Assembly: GCA_965223835.1 (NCBI GenBank)
Contig: CBDCXQ010000001.1
Span: 2,480,001 to 2,544,000 of the forward strand
Reading direction: 5' to 3'
Source: CAVYXZ01 sp965223835
GTDB lineage: Bacteria; Chloroflexota; Anaerolineae; Aggregatilineales; Phototrophicaceae
DNA: 64,000 nt
This document shows, piece after piece, positions 34,535-42,634 of the stretch (the first letter of the stretch is position 1; every line of letters starts with the position of its first letter). The position numbers and the translations under genes are program-made. Below the pieces are notes generated by a model. It made no database searches and had not been told where the DNA came from. It worked only from the letters and a program-made list of their open reading frames with translations.

Positions 34535-35890
34535 ATGACAGCCATCACTGCGAAAAAAGTTAAATCACCACCGGGACCAGCGGGCATCGCCCGTATCCAG
34601 TACCTACAACGCTTGCGGCAAAACCCGCTAACGACAATGCAAGAACTCGCTACCGCTTATGGCGATATTGTGCATATCGGCCTGGGTCCCTATCAACTCT
34701 ACTTTTTGAATCACCCGGATTTTCTGCACGAAATTCTTGTCAGGCAAGCAGAGATCATGCGTAAGCCGCGTCGGCTCAGTCGCCCCATTGCTGACTTTCT
34801 GGGCAACGGATTGCTCATCAGTCATGGTCATTACTGGAAGCAGCAACGTCGCCTCATTCAACCTGCCTTTCATCATCGCTATGTTCAAAGCTATGGTGAA
34901 GCGATGGTTGCTAGCGTCCACGAACAGTTGGCAACCTGGACCAACAACGCTATTTACGATGTTGACCATGAGTTCATGAAGATGACGCTGCAAATGGTCA
35001 CGCGAACCCTGTTCGGCAGCGATATAACAGCCAACACAGACTCTATTGCCAATGCTGTTAAAATCCTCCAACGCATCGCCTACGATCAAGGTCAATACTT
35101 GCTACCGCTTCCCAACTGGGTGCCCTTACCTGCCCATCGAACCAAGCGGCATGTCATCAGGTTGCTCGATCAGGTCGTCATGCAAATAATTAAGGAGAGA
35201 CGCGAGTCTGACTACGAATCAGATAATCTTCTTGACATGCTCCTGAATGCTGAAGACGATCTCGGACATTCACTTACAGATCAACAGATTCGCGATGAAG
35301 TCATGACCGTACTTCTCGCAGGCCACGAATCAACCGCAAATGCCATCTCGTGGATGTCGTATTTGTTGGCGCAACACCCAGCGGTTCAGCACAAACTCAC
35401 GGCGGAATTGAACCAGGTCCTAAACGGGCGTTCGCCAACTATCAAGGACCTGAAAAACCTGCCCTATAACGCTATGATTGTCAAAGAAGCGTTACGTCTG
35501 TATCCACCGGCGTGGGCGCTCCCGCGTGAAACGACCGAAAATATCCACATCGGTGGGTATCCTGTCGGTAAAGGCAGCTTGTTGTTTGGTATCCCCTTCG
35601 TCATTCAACGAGACCCACGCTTTTTCGATAAACCAGAGATGTTTCGCCCGGAGCGTTTCGAGAATAATTTTGAAAAACAATTACCGCGACATGTCTATAT
35701 CCCGTTTGGCGGCGGCCCTCGATTTTGTGTGGGCAATACGTTCGCGCTCATGGCAATGCAATTGACATTGGCAACTATTCACCAGCGATTCTACCTACGC
35801 CTGATTGAAGATCAGGAAATTGTGCTGGACCCGCTGCTTACGCTTCGCCCGCGCTATGGGCTGCAAATGCAGGTTGAACGTCGCTCATGA
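34535..35890 (+). CDS. Cytochrome P450
   Basis: 451 residues. Heme-binding loop FGGGPRFCVGNTFA with Cys398 as heme ligand; I-helix AGHESTANAISW with the oxygen-activating acid/threonine pair; K-helix ExxR in KEALRLYPP; PERF meander (FRPERF). Looks like a soluble class of fatty-acid or xenobiotic hydroxylase (CYP4/CYP102-like in style), substrate unknown. No ferredoxin or reductase is adjacent, so electrons must come from elsewhere. Starts 3 bases after the kinase-ATPase gene; its end overlaps the converging SGNH hydrolase gene by 6 bases. Confidence 0.93.
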   Translation: MTAITAKKVKSPPGPAGIARIQYLQRLRQNPLTTMQELATAYGDIVHIGLGPYQLYFLNHPDFLHEILVRQAEIMRKPRRLSRPIADFLGNGLLISHGHYWKQQRRLIQPAFHHRYVQSYGEAMVASVHEQLATWTNNAIYDVDHEFMKMTLQMVTRTLFGSDITANTDSIANAVKILQRIAYDQGQYLLPLPNWVPLPAHRTKRHVIRLLDQVVMQIIKERRESDYESDNLLDMLLNAEDDLGHSLTDQQIRDEVMTVLLAGHESTANAISWMSYLLAQHPAVQHKLTAELNQVLNGRSPTIKDLKNLPYNAMIVKEALRLYPPAWALPRETTENIHIGGYPVGKGSLLFGIPFVIQRDPRFFDKPEMFRPERFENNFEKQLPRHVYIPFGGGPRFCVGNTFALMAMQLTLATIHQRFYLRLIEDQEIVLDPLLTLRPRYGLQMQVERRS

Positions 35891-37003
35891 AGCAACAAAC
35901 TGCGCCGTATTACCGGCGCCGAACACCGCCATATTGATTTCGTGCAATGTACGCAACGACAACAGATTGAGAAGCGCAACGCCCGACCGAGACTCCTGCC
36001 CTGCATCCAGTGCCAGATAGTTGTACCCACTGTTTTTCAGGTGAATGTTGTCGATGTCTAGCCCATAATTGGGCAAACTGCGGGTTGCTAACCAGAGATT
36101 CAAAAGTGGAACTTCATACTGCGTTGCCAGACTTACCAGTTCAACATTATATCGTAGTGAATCGGTCCAGACCGGCGTCTCCGGGTGACTGCTAAATGTC
36201 ACCAGCACTGGAATAATACCCTGCAATAGCGTGATCTGGATGACCCGCTCCATGCTACTTCGATAAACTGCAACCGGCATCGCCTTAATGTCATTATGCC
36301 CAAACATAATAAATGCAACCACTGGTCGCCTTAAGCGATATTCACAACTGAGTGGCCCTTCGTTGGGCAAACACAGGCGTTCATTTGCCCAGATTGGATC
36401 AACGGCGGCTATACTCGTCAAGCCCTGCCGCGCTGCCAAACTCTCTTTAATTTCCAGTCCATAAATATTTAGCGTCGACCGCAGGTATTCGTAGGGACCA
36501 AGGTCAATTTTTGGTTGGCTCATTGGTAACAGATACCATTCATTGGCGATAACGCTGTCACCAACCTTGGTCACAACAGTCGGATTATTATGTAAGGACT
36601 GGCCTAATTCATAGACCTGCCGCATGCGTGGGCTAATATTGGGGATTACCGGAAAATGATTGAGCAAGGATTGGTAAGCATCATTTTGGCTCCCCGGCAC
36701 GCCATCAGCGATCTGCTGATCGACCGGATACTGCTCAAAATTTACCGATTCCTCAAATAACAAGTGCCCGCTCAACACCCAACCAGTTACATTCGTATCC
36801 GTTATTTGTAACCATGTACCCACGCGATTACGAGCCAGCACTGCAACCGAGGCATCCGGGCGCAAAAGACCAATAGCGGCAAATGATGGACCCGGACCCT
36901 GGTAAACCAGAGTCGTCTGACGAGTCGTCACACCGGTCTCAGCACGAACCAGCGACGCACCTAATAAACCAATTAATAAGATGACAAGACCAGCGCGGGA
37001 AAT
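35885..37003 (-). CDS. Secreted SGNH/GDSL hydrolase with N-terminal SH3 domain, apparent ATT start
   Basis: Lipase/esterase-type fold: block I GDS in KVGDSVIANEW (Ser codon at 36554-36556), block III MFGHNDI, block V DIDNIHLKNSGY. An SH3-like domain precedes it (YQGPGPSFAAIGLL to GWVLSGHLLF). A conventional GTG start at 36931 gives 348 residues and no signal peptide. Reading back in frame to 37003 adds ISRAGLVILLIGLLGASL then VRAE, a good signal peptide, but the only candidate start is ATT at 37003-37001, which overlaps the kinase stop (TAATT). GAGAGG at 37018-37013 sits 9 bases upstream. I therefore extend to the ATT. The gene is coupled to the DUF1537 kinase gene. Confidence 0.75.
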   Translation of the reverse strand: MSRAGLVILLIGLLGASLVRAETGVTTRQTTLVYQGPGPSFAAIGLLRPDASVAVLARNRVGTWLQITDTNVTGWVLSGHLLFEESVNFEQYPVDQQIADGVPGSQNDAYQSLLNHFPVIPNISPRMRQVYELGQSLHNNPTVVTKVGDSVIANEWYLLPMSQPKIDLGPYEYLRSTLNIYGLEIKESLAARQGLTSIAAVDPIWANERLCLPNEGPLSCEYRLRRPVVAFIMFGHNDIKAMPVAVYRSSMERVIQITLLQGIIPVLVTFSSHPETPVWTDSLRYNVELVSLATQYEVPLLNLWLATRSLPNYGLDIDNIHLKNSGYNYLALDAGQESRSGVALLNLLSLRTLHEINMAVFGAGNTAQFVAS

Positions 37004-38247
37004 TAGCTTTTACCTCTCACATATTGAACCAGTCGCAGCAACGCATCATCATCCCCCTGTGAGCCTGGCTTCGCGATAAACGGTTTACCAGCGAACGGTC
37101 CCCCAACAATCTGCGCCCCAGGGGTTCCAGGAAGCACTTCCTGCGCATCAAGGCGCAATCCCCCGGCGTCTAACAACTTGTACAAATCATGCGCTGTCGT
37201 CCCGCCAGTGGCAATAAATCCGCTGAAACGATCCAAATTATCAAGCACAATTGCTGCCAAAAGATCATCTATGCGCTTCGAAATTGCGCCTCGATCAAGC
37301 CCTACCAGTGCAGCAGACTGCCATATTCTTTGAACATCTCCGGCCAATGCAGCTAATTGCAGAATGACACAATCGTATGTAGTTGCTGCCTGACGTAATT
37401 GATCACGATAAGGTTTGGCGAATTCGCTTACAGGTTGTTCAAGAAACATTTCATCATAAATAATCTCAACTCGGCTACACGCAGAAGCTTCCATCAGGCG
37501 TTGCACCTGATAATGCGCTGCAATGCTGAGCGACCCAACGACGACCAGAACCGGCGGTTGAGGCGGCACAATTAGCGATGTGATGGCATCTCCCAGACCG
37601 TAAGTCCCGGCAAAGCAGCGAATGCCGACAGCATAAGCCGCAGCTACAACTAAATTCAGTTCTGCCTGTGTCGTACAATCTGCGACCAGAATGGCGGCTT
37701 CCGTTTGTTGCAGCGCAGCCCGCAACGCAACCTCACCTCCTCGAATGGTTTCAATGTCGATTCGATCAATTGACAAATGGGTTTGCTCCGCCAGGATCGC
37801 CGGAATATTCGAGCCGGTTACGATGCTATTGGGATCAACTTGATGGCGCACCATTTCCAATAATTGACCGTCAACGAAATGATTGCCGTTCAAAGTTTTA
37901 CGATCTAACCGGGGTGAGGCTGCCACCAGCAAACATTGATCGAATTGGCCGCCGGTTAAGAGCGCCTCGACTTCCTGGCCGATTGAACCCCGCAACAGCG
38001 AATCGATTTTCTTAATCATTATTTTAGGAGAATAATCGCACAAATTGACGGCACACTCATAAACACGCCGATAAGCCGTGTCAGATTCAACATTGCGCGT
38101 CTCAGTGTCCACAATCAGCACATCAGTTGTTGAAACCGATTGTTCTCCAGTAGTGAGCAGCACCGACAAACCTGCGGTGGAGAATTCAACACCGATATTC
38201 ATCCCACCTGAAAGATCATCAGCAATTACAGCCAACTTAAGTGACAT
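37003..38247 (-). CDS. Four-carbon acid sugar kinase family protein (DUF1537)
   Basis: 414 residues. N-terminal signature LAVIADDLSGGMNIGVEF (equivalent to ADDLTGA of the family), KKIDSLLRGSIGQEVEALL, and C-terminal nucleotide-binding GGTTAHDLYKLL with KPGSQGDDDALL. Characterised members phosphorylate D-threonate, L-threonate, erythronate or related oxidised sugars. Substrate here is unassigned; SAF-dehydrogenase and cyclase genes nearby hint at an acid-sugar pathway. Start ATG at 38247. Confidence 0.85.
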   Translation of the reverse strand: MSLKLAVIADDLSGGMNIGVEFSTAGLSVLLTTGEQSVSTTDVLIVDTETRNVESDTAYRRVYECAVNLCDYSPKIMIKKIDSLLRGSIGQEVEALLTGGQFDQCLLVAASPRLDRKTLNGNHFVDGQLLEMVRHQVDPNSIVTGSNIPAILAEQTHLSIDRIDIETIRGGEVALRAALQQTEAAILVADCTTQAELNLVVAAAYAVGIRCFAGTYGLGDAITSLIVPPQPPVLVVVGSLSIAAHYQVQRLMEASACSRVEIIYDEMFLEQPVSEFAKPYRDQLRQAATTYDCVILQLAALAGDVQRIWQSAALVGLDRGAISKRIDDLLAAIVLDNLDRFSGFIATGGTTAHDLYKLLDAGGLRLDAQEVLPGTPGAQIVGGPFAGKPFIAKPGSQGDDDALLRLVQYVRGKS

Positions 38248-38383
38248 TGAGCACCTAGTGTCCCCGGTTGATACTCGGAATCAATTCATTATAACCTGAC
38301 ACCAACCATGCCTGGCAAATGAATCGGCAAATCCAAAATCTCACCAGGCTACATACTTGACAGGCGTGGTGATGCATCCAGCC

Positions 38384-38413
38384 TTGACGAGAAGATTACC
38401 CTTTGTTTATCAT
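38384..38413 (+). promoter_or_regulatory. Putative rpmB promoter
   Basis: TTGACG at 38384-38389 and TATCAT at 38408-38413 with an 18-base spacer, about 70 bases before the rpmB start. It lies in the 237-base divergent gap 38248-38484, in which no gene is evident. Confidence 0.4.
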
Positions 38414-38484
38414 ATAGCCTGCCAAAACATTGGGGACATGTGAGCCTCAGTGTTTATGTTAATGACCAAACGGAGAGGCTCAAC

Positions 38485-38724
38485 ATGGCAAACAAACGTA
38501 AAATTTCGACTGTGACTCCCCAGTTTGGGAATAATCGCAGTCATTCGCTCAAGGCTACTCGCCGCCAATTTAAGCCCAACTATCAGAGCAAACGCCTGTG
38601 GGTGCCTGAACTGGATCGCTTTGTGCGCGTCAAGATTACAGCGGGTGAACTCCGCACCATTGATAAGATCGGCTTGAAAGCCTTTTTGAAACGACAGGGA
38701 AAAACTGTCCACGATCTCGTCTAG
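38485..38724 (+). CDS. rpmB: Ribosomal protein L28
   Basis: 79 residues. Matches L28: TPQFGNNRSHSLKATRR, FKPNYQSKRLWVPEL, and KITAGELRTIDKIGLKAFLK. The zinc-binding cysteines of C+ L28 are absent, so this is a C-minus form. GGAGAGG at 38472-38478 is 6 bases before the ATG at 38485. It stands alone with its own terminator, as often for rpmB. Confidence 0.93.
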   Translation: MANKRKISTVTPQFGNNRSHSLKATRRQFKPNYQSKRLWVPELDRFVRVKITAGELRTIDKIGLKAFLKRQGKTVHDLV

Positions 38725-38754
38725 AATGGTTGCAAAATTCCTCTACCAGTTATG

Positions 38755-38790
38755 ATCAGGGCACATTGTCGTTTGTGCCCTGATATTTTG
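38755..38790 (+). terminator. Intrinsic terminator of rpmB
   Basis: Perfect 11-base-pair stem ATCAGGGCACA / TGTGCCCTGAT (38755-38765 with 38774-38784), 8-base loop, followed by ATTTTGT. Confidence 0.8.
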
Positions 38791-38797
38791 TAATACC

Positions 38798-40186
38798 TCA
38801 CTGACTCAAGAAAATTTGATCTTGTTCTGCCCGCAATGACCACAGGGTTGAATCGGTTGGTGCTTGTACCATATCAACCGTCAATATTGCCCCAGCAGGT
38901 ACATTGCGCACGAGTGGATTACGGGCCGCCATGTGGAGCGGGATTGGCGCTGTGCCAACCGCCGGTTGGGCCGGGCACATTAACGCCTGGTGTGCTTGAC
39001 TATGATCCGTCCCTACCGGGTCCCCAGCATTGAGGTCAACTGTTGCGCGGGCCACAACATCATAGATGGGGCGATATTCAGTCGCACCCGTTGCCATCTC
39101 CAGTAATCCCGCGACCAGAATCGAAACCGGTGTTTCTACACCGCACAGATGATAGGGCCGATAGATCAAAGCCGTAGTACCGGCGCGATTAGAGATTAAG
39201 CCCTTCGTGTGCAAGATATGACGGGAATATTTATTCTCGCAGGCTACGACAATAAACACCCCACCGCCCAACCCTGCTTCATAAGGGTTACGCAGGCAAA
39301 CGATAGAATCCATTATGCCGCGTGTTGTCAACAGACCGCCATCGGCAACCGGAGCTAACACTTCAGGGATTTCGGCGATTCGTGCAACTGGCGCATGAAG
39401 TTCGGCGACATCAGGTCCCAATCTGGTCGCATTCGCGGCAATCGTCATTTCGACAATATCGTATCCAGCGATCATCCCAAAATCGCCTAGGACAGCGCGA
39501 CGCTGTTGAACATATTCACGCGTCTGCTCCGGTGGCCCCGGCGTGAATAAATGCCGATGGTCCGGGTCAATATATATCTCTTTTTGATGATGCGAGATTG
39601 TGCTTGCTGCCTCATCCCATACCAGGTCGGACTCCAGGCCTTTCCCAGCGCAGACAACTTCTAGACCCAAATCCTGCGCCCATCTGACGAGTGCAATCAG
39701 CAAGCCATGCTGGTCGCCATCCACTGCTGTATATACGAGGCCCGCCCGTTCTGCTCGGTATTTCAAGATCGGACCAACCGTGACATCAACTTCTTTGCTG
39801 ACCATCGCGACATGCTTGCCATTTTCAATAGCCGCTGCCGCGTGCAATGCTGACGCTTCTGGCACACCAGTTGACTCGACCACAACATCAATCGGTAAAT
39901 CCATCATCAACATCGCATCCGGCACAATCACCGGTTGACCTCGTTCAAGGGCTGTGACCGCTGCCGAACGATTCGCACAGATGGCATATTCATCGCTGCT
40001 TAAGCCAGCTTCACCATAGGCTCGCCGTGCCGCTTCGACATTTTGATCGCAAATTACCGGCACCGACAATAGCGGAATGGACTGCGATTGGGTAACAATC
40101 GCCGTTGCAAAATGCCCGGTTCCGATCACTCCAGCCTGGATGGTCTTGCCAGCACCGAATTTTTCAAATAACTGTTGATAGATCAT
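38798..40186 (-). CDS. NAD(P)-dependent dehydrogenase with SAF domain
   Basis: 462 residues. N-terminal Rossmann fold (AGVIGTGHFATAIV) of the homoserine-dehydrogenase/Gfo-Idh sort, a central region (VVVESTGVPEASALHAAAA, VSKEVDVTVGPILKYRAERAGLVYT), and a C-terminal part that fits a SAF domain (VRNVPAGAILTVDMVQAPTD). Homologues are often annotated homoserine dehydrogenase or SAF-domain oxidoreductase; the true substrate of this group is uncertain, probably a sugar-acid derivative. The cyclase gene overlaps its start by 4 bases. Converges on rpmB. Confidence 0.8.
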   Translation of the reverse strand: MIYQQLFEKFGAGKTIQAGVIGTGHFATAIVTQSQSIPLLSVPVICDQNVEAARRAYGEAGLSSDEYAICANRSAAVTALERGQPVIVPDAMLMMDLPIDVVVESTGVPEASALHAAAAIENGKHVAMVSKEVDVTVGPILKYRAERAGLVYTAVDGDQHGLLIALVRWAQDLGLEVVCAGKGLESDLVWDEAASTISHHQKEIYIDPDHRHLFTPGPPEQTREYVQQRRAVLGDFGMIAGYDIVEMTIAANATRLGPDVAELHAPVARIAEIPEVLAPVADGGLLTTRGIMDSIVCLRNPYEAGLGGGVFIVVACENKYSRHILHTKGLISNRAGTTALIYRPYHLCGVETPVSILVAGLLEMATGATEYRPIYDVVARATVDLNAGDPVGTDHSQAHQALMCPAQPAVGTAPIPLHMAARNPLVRNVPAGAILTVDMVQAPTDSTLWSLRAEQDQIFLSQ

Positions 40187-40872
40187 GATTTAGTTTCCTC
40201 GATTGCAATGACCCGAGCGGGAGCACCATCGGCATCAGGTATCTTGAGCGGGAGCGCATAAAGCTGTACATTTTTGCCGGTTATTGCGCCCAGGTTACAC
40301 AGGTATTCGATCAGCAATATCCCAGACCGTAACAGTACATCATGTGATACAAACGTTGCCAGCGCCGCAACCTCGCCATTTAGCAGCAGACGGATTGGAT
40401 AATCCTGCGGAAAATCAAACCCAACCGCCTTAACTTGCTTTTTTAGCAACCATTCACACGCCCCTCGGGTCAAATAAGGTGAGCGTTTCCAGAATGCCGC
40501 CGTATGCGGTGATTCGTGCACTTCCCAACAGGTCTTCAACAAGACAATATCATTAGCCTCAATATGTTGACCGCGTACTTGCAATAATTCGGTAGATATT
40601 TCCTGATTAGGCTGAACATCCGTCAAATCTACAATAGCGGCCCGCCCCATCACCTGTTCTAATTTCAGATCGCTGGTAGTTGCACCGTCGGGAACCATGT
40701 GCCGAGGGGCGTCCACATGGGTAAAACCATGCACAGTCCAGCCGACCCACGTGATCTGAAAATCGTCCCCCTGCGCAAAATCAGCTTTTAATTGGCGCTC
40801 CACCGGCCAGCGAAAATGGTCGCTGACCGGCATCGTTAAATCAATGATATGCGACACTGAGCATACATCCAC
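40183..40872 (-). CDS. Cyclase family protein (kynurenine formamidase-like hydrolase)
   Basis: 229 residues. Metal-binding motif HGFTHVDAPRHM (variant of HxGTHxDAPxH, with Phe for Gly) near residues 48-59, then VGFDFPQDYPIR and FVSHDVLLRSGILLIEYL in place of the usual HxxLL/E motif. Zn/Mn-dependent amidase or lactonase type. Overlaps the SAF-dehydrogenase by 4 bases, so a two-gene operon. Could open a lactone or formamide ahead of the dehydrogenase; inference only. Confidence 0.85.
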   Translation of the reverse strand: MDVCSVSHIIDLTMPVSDHFRWPVERQLKADFAQGDDFQITWVGWTVHGFTHVDAPRHMVPDGATTSDLKLEQVMGRAAIVDLTDVQPNQEISTELLQVRGQHIEANDIVLLKTCWEVHESPHTAAFWKRSPYLTRGACEWLLKKQVKAVGFDFPQDYPIRLLLNGEVAALATFVSHDVLLRSGILLIEYLCNLGAITGKNVQLYALPLKIPDADGAPARVIAIEETKS

Positions 40873-40937
40873 TGGTAGCTACTGTGAAAGGCGAACTATA
40901 TTGTGACTGTACAATTTTTGCAAAAATCGGACATCTG

Positions 40938-41822
40938 CTATGGCACGACGATCGTATCATTGTGTGATCGCATCAGACACATATAACCATCTTCCAAACT
41001 GGGTTCAACCGCCGTCGTCTCATAGTGAGCTTCCGGTTGACCTAATACCCGGTATTGCACACCACCTTGCAACTGCAATGTCGAAATAACTGAAAGGCCG
41101 CCGTTGGGCCGTTCGCCATCCGTCATAATGTTCCAGACCTGACCCCGTGCCTGAGCAATCAGCGCACCCGGCGCACCCCGGAACAACACCTTCCCAGCAC
41201 TGATAACGGCCAGATCATTACAGCTCTGTGAAATATCCTCAACGATGTGGGTTGATAAAATTACCGTACACTGTAACGCCATATCCGCCAGCAAATTTCG
41301 CAGTCGCACCCGTTCTTCAGGATCAAGTCCGGCTGTCGGCTCATCAACAATCAGCAGTTTGGGATCTCCCAAAAGAGCCTGCGCGATGCCAACGCGCCGC
41401 TTCATACCACCAGAATAGGTTTTGAGTTTGCGGTCCGCGACATCAGCCAACCGTACCACCTCCAGCACGTCAGCTACCTGCTGCTTCCTGACTCTAAGAT
41501 CCGTCAGTCCCTTGAGAATAGCGACATAATCAAGAAATTCGATTGCCGACAGGTTAGGATACAGCCCTAATTCCTGTGGCAAATAACCCAGCACCTGTTT
41601 AGCGGCCTGTTTGCCCGCTGCTGTTTTCATATCTTGTCCAAACACAGTCACACTGCCACGCGTAGGCGTAAGTAACCCAGCAATAATCCGCATTAAAGTC
41701 GTTTTGCCTGCACCGTTCGGACCCACCAGGCCAAACATGCCTACCCCAATGTCGAGGTCAACGCCTTTTAGAGCCTGAATTTTACCCCGATAGGTTTTCG
41801 CCAAGTTTGCAATTTTGATCAT
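40938..41822 (-). CDS. ABC transporter ATP-binding protein (ABC-2 type)
   Basis: 294 residues. Walker A GPNGAGKTTLMRIIAGLL, signature YSGGMKRRVGIAQALL, Walker B LLIVDEPTAGLD, H-loop LSTHIVED. A C-terminal extension of about 80 residues (VWNIMTDGERPNGG onward) is beta-rich and not part of the ATPase core. It is the nucleotide-binding partner of the membrane proteins encoded upstream at 41846-45779. Last gene of the ECF-sigma operon. Confidence 0.92.
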   Translation of the reverse strand: MIKIANLAKTYRGKIQALKGVDLDIGVGMFGLVGPNGAGKTTLMRIIAGLLTPTRGSVTVFGQDMKTAAGKQAAKQVLGYLPQELGLYPNLSAIEFLDYVAILKGLTDLRVRKQQVADVLEVVRLADVADRKLKTYSGGMKRRVGIAQALLGDPKLLIVDEPTAGLDPEERVRLRNLLADMALQCTVILSTHIVEDISQSCNDLAVISAGKVLFRGAPGALIAQARGQVWNIMTDGERPNGGLSVISTLQLQGGVQYRVLGQPEAHYETTAVEPSLEDGYMCLMRSHNDTIVVP

Positions 41823-41845
41823 GGAATCCCACTTTCAATTCGTGT

Positions 41846-42634
41846 TTAGCGTTTCGTTTCTTGCCAGCGCAGCCAGCCCCACATTGCAACTGCGACAATG
41901 ATTAATTGCACCACACCAATGACGATCGTTTGCCAGAATAATTGCTGTGATATCGCAACATCAACATTCAAAAAATAGAATAGTACCGGTGCCCGAATCA
42001 GCATCACTGGATTCGATTCCAGATTTCCCATGCCACCAAATAGCAGGCCAATTGACACCGCAATCATTAGCAAAATTGCCCGGCGCCGAGTTGGCTGGGC
42101 AGCGGGGATGAGCATACCTAACCCACCATTGATAATGACCAGCGGTAGTGCCCCCCACAGCCACATATCAAGGTAAGTTCGCAGATCAAAGACACCAACT
42201 CGTAGCCACCAGAGGGCAGCAATGGTCAGCATGAGCGCCAGCAGACTGCTACACACAGCCAGCCAACCACCCAGCACCTTGCCAATCAAGTATGAACGAC
42301 GTGAGACCGGAAGTGCATCCAATAGTTCACGCACACCAAGCTGTTGATCTTTGGGGATCACATCCGCCATAAAAATTGGTAATAAAAATGCCAGTGATGC
42401 GCCGACAGGTCCCCAGGTCACAAACACAATAATTTGGGCAATACTCAGCTCAGCATCGATCAACACATCAAACGCCGAGTCATTTCTCTGGACAATTTCG
42501 CTTAATGTAATCCACGAAATAAGCAACGACATCACCAGCAACGCCAGGGTAATCACGAGCAGCGCACGTTCCCGCCACAACATCCGAAATTCATAATAGG
42601 CAATGCCGCCAACCTGGGAAATAGTTGTCTTCAC
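41846..42634 (-). CDS. ABC-2 type permease
   Basis: 262 residues with about six membrane spans: MKTTISQVGGIAYYEFRMLW, then LLVITLALLVMSLLISW, and a large central part (ISMADVIPKDQQLGVRELLD-like loop, i.e. the usual coupling region). Partner of the ATPase at 40938. Its start overlaps the stop of the hydrolase fusion gene by 4 bases. Confidence 0.85.
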   Translation of the reverse strand: MKTTISQVGGIAYYEFRMLWRERALLVITLALLVMSLLISWITLSEIVQRNDSAFDVLIDAELSIAQIIVFVTWGPVGASLAFLLPIFMADVIPKDQQLGVRELLDALPVSRRSYLIGKVLGGWLAVCSSLLALMLTIAALWWLRVGVFDLRTYLDMWLWGALPLVIINGGLGMLIPAAQPTRRRAILLMIAVSIGLLFGGMGNLESNPVMLIRAPVLFYFLNVDVAISQQLFWQTIVIGVVQLIIVAVAMWGWLRWQETKR

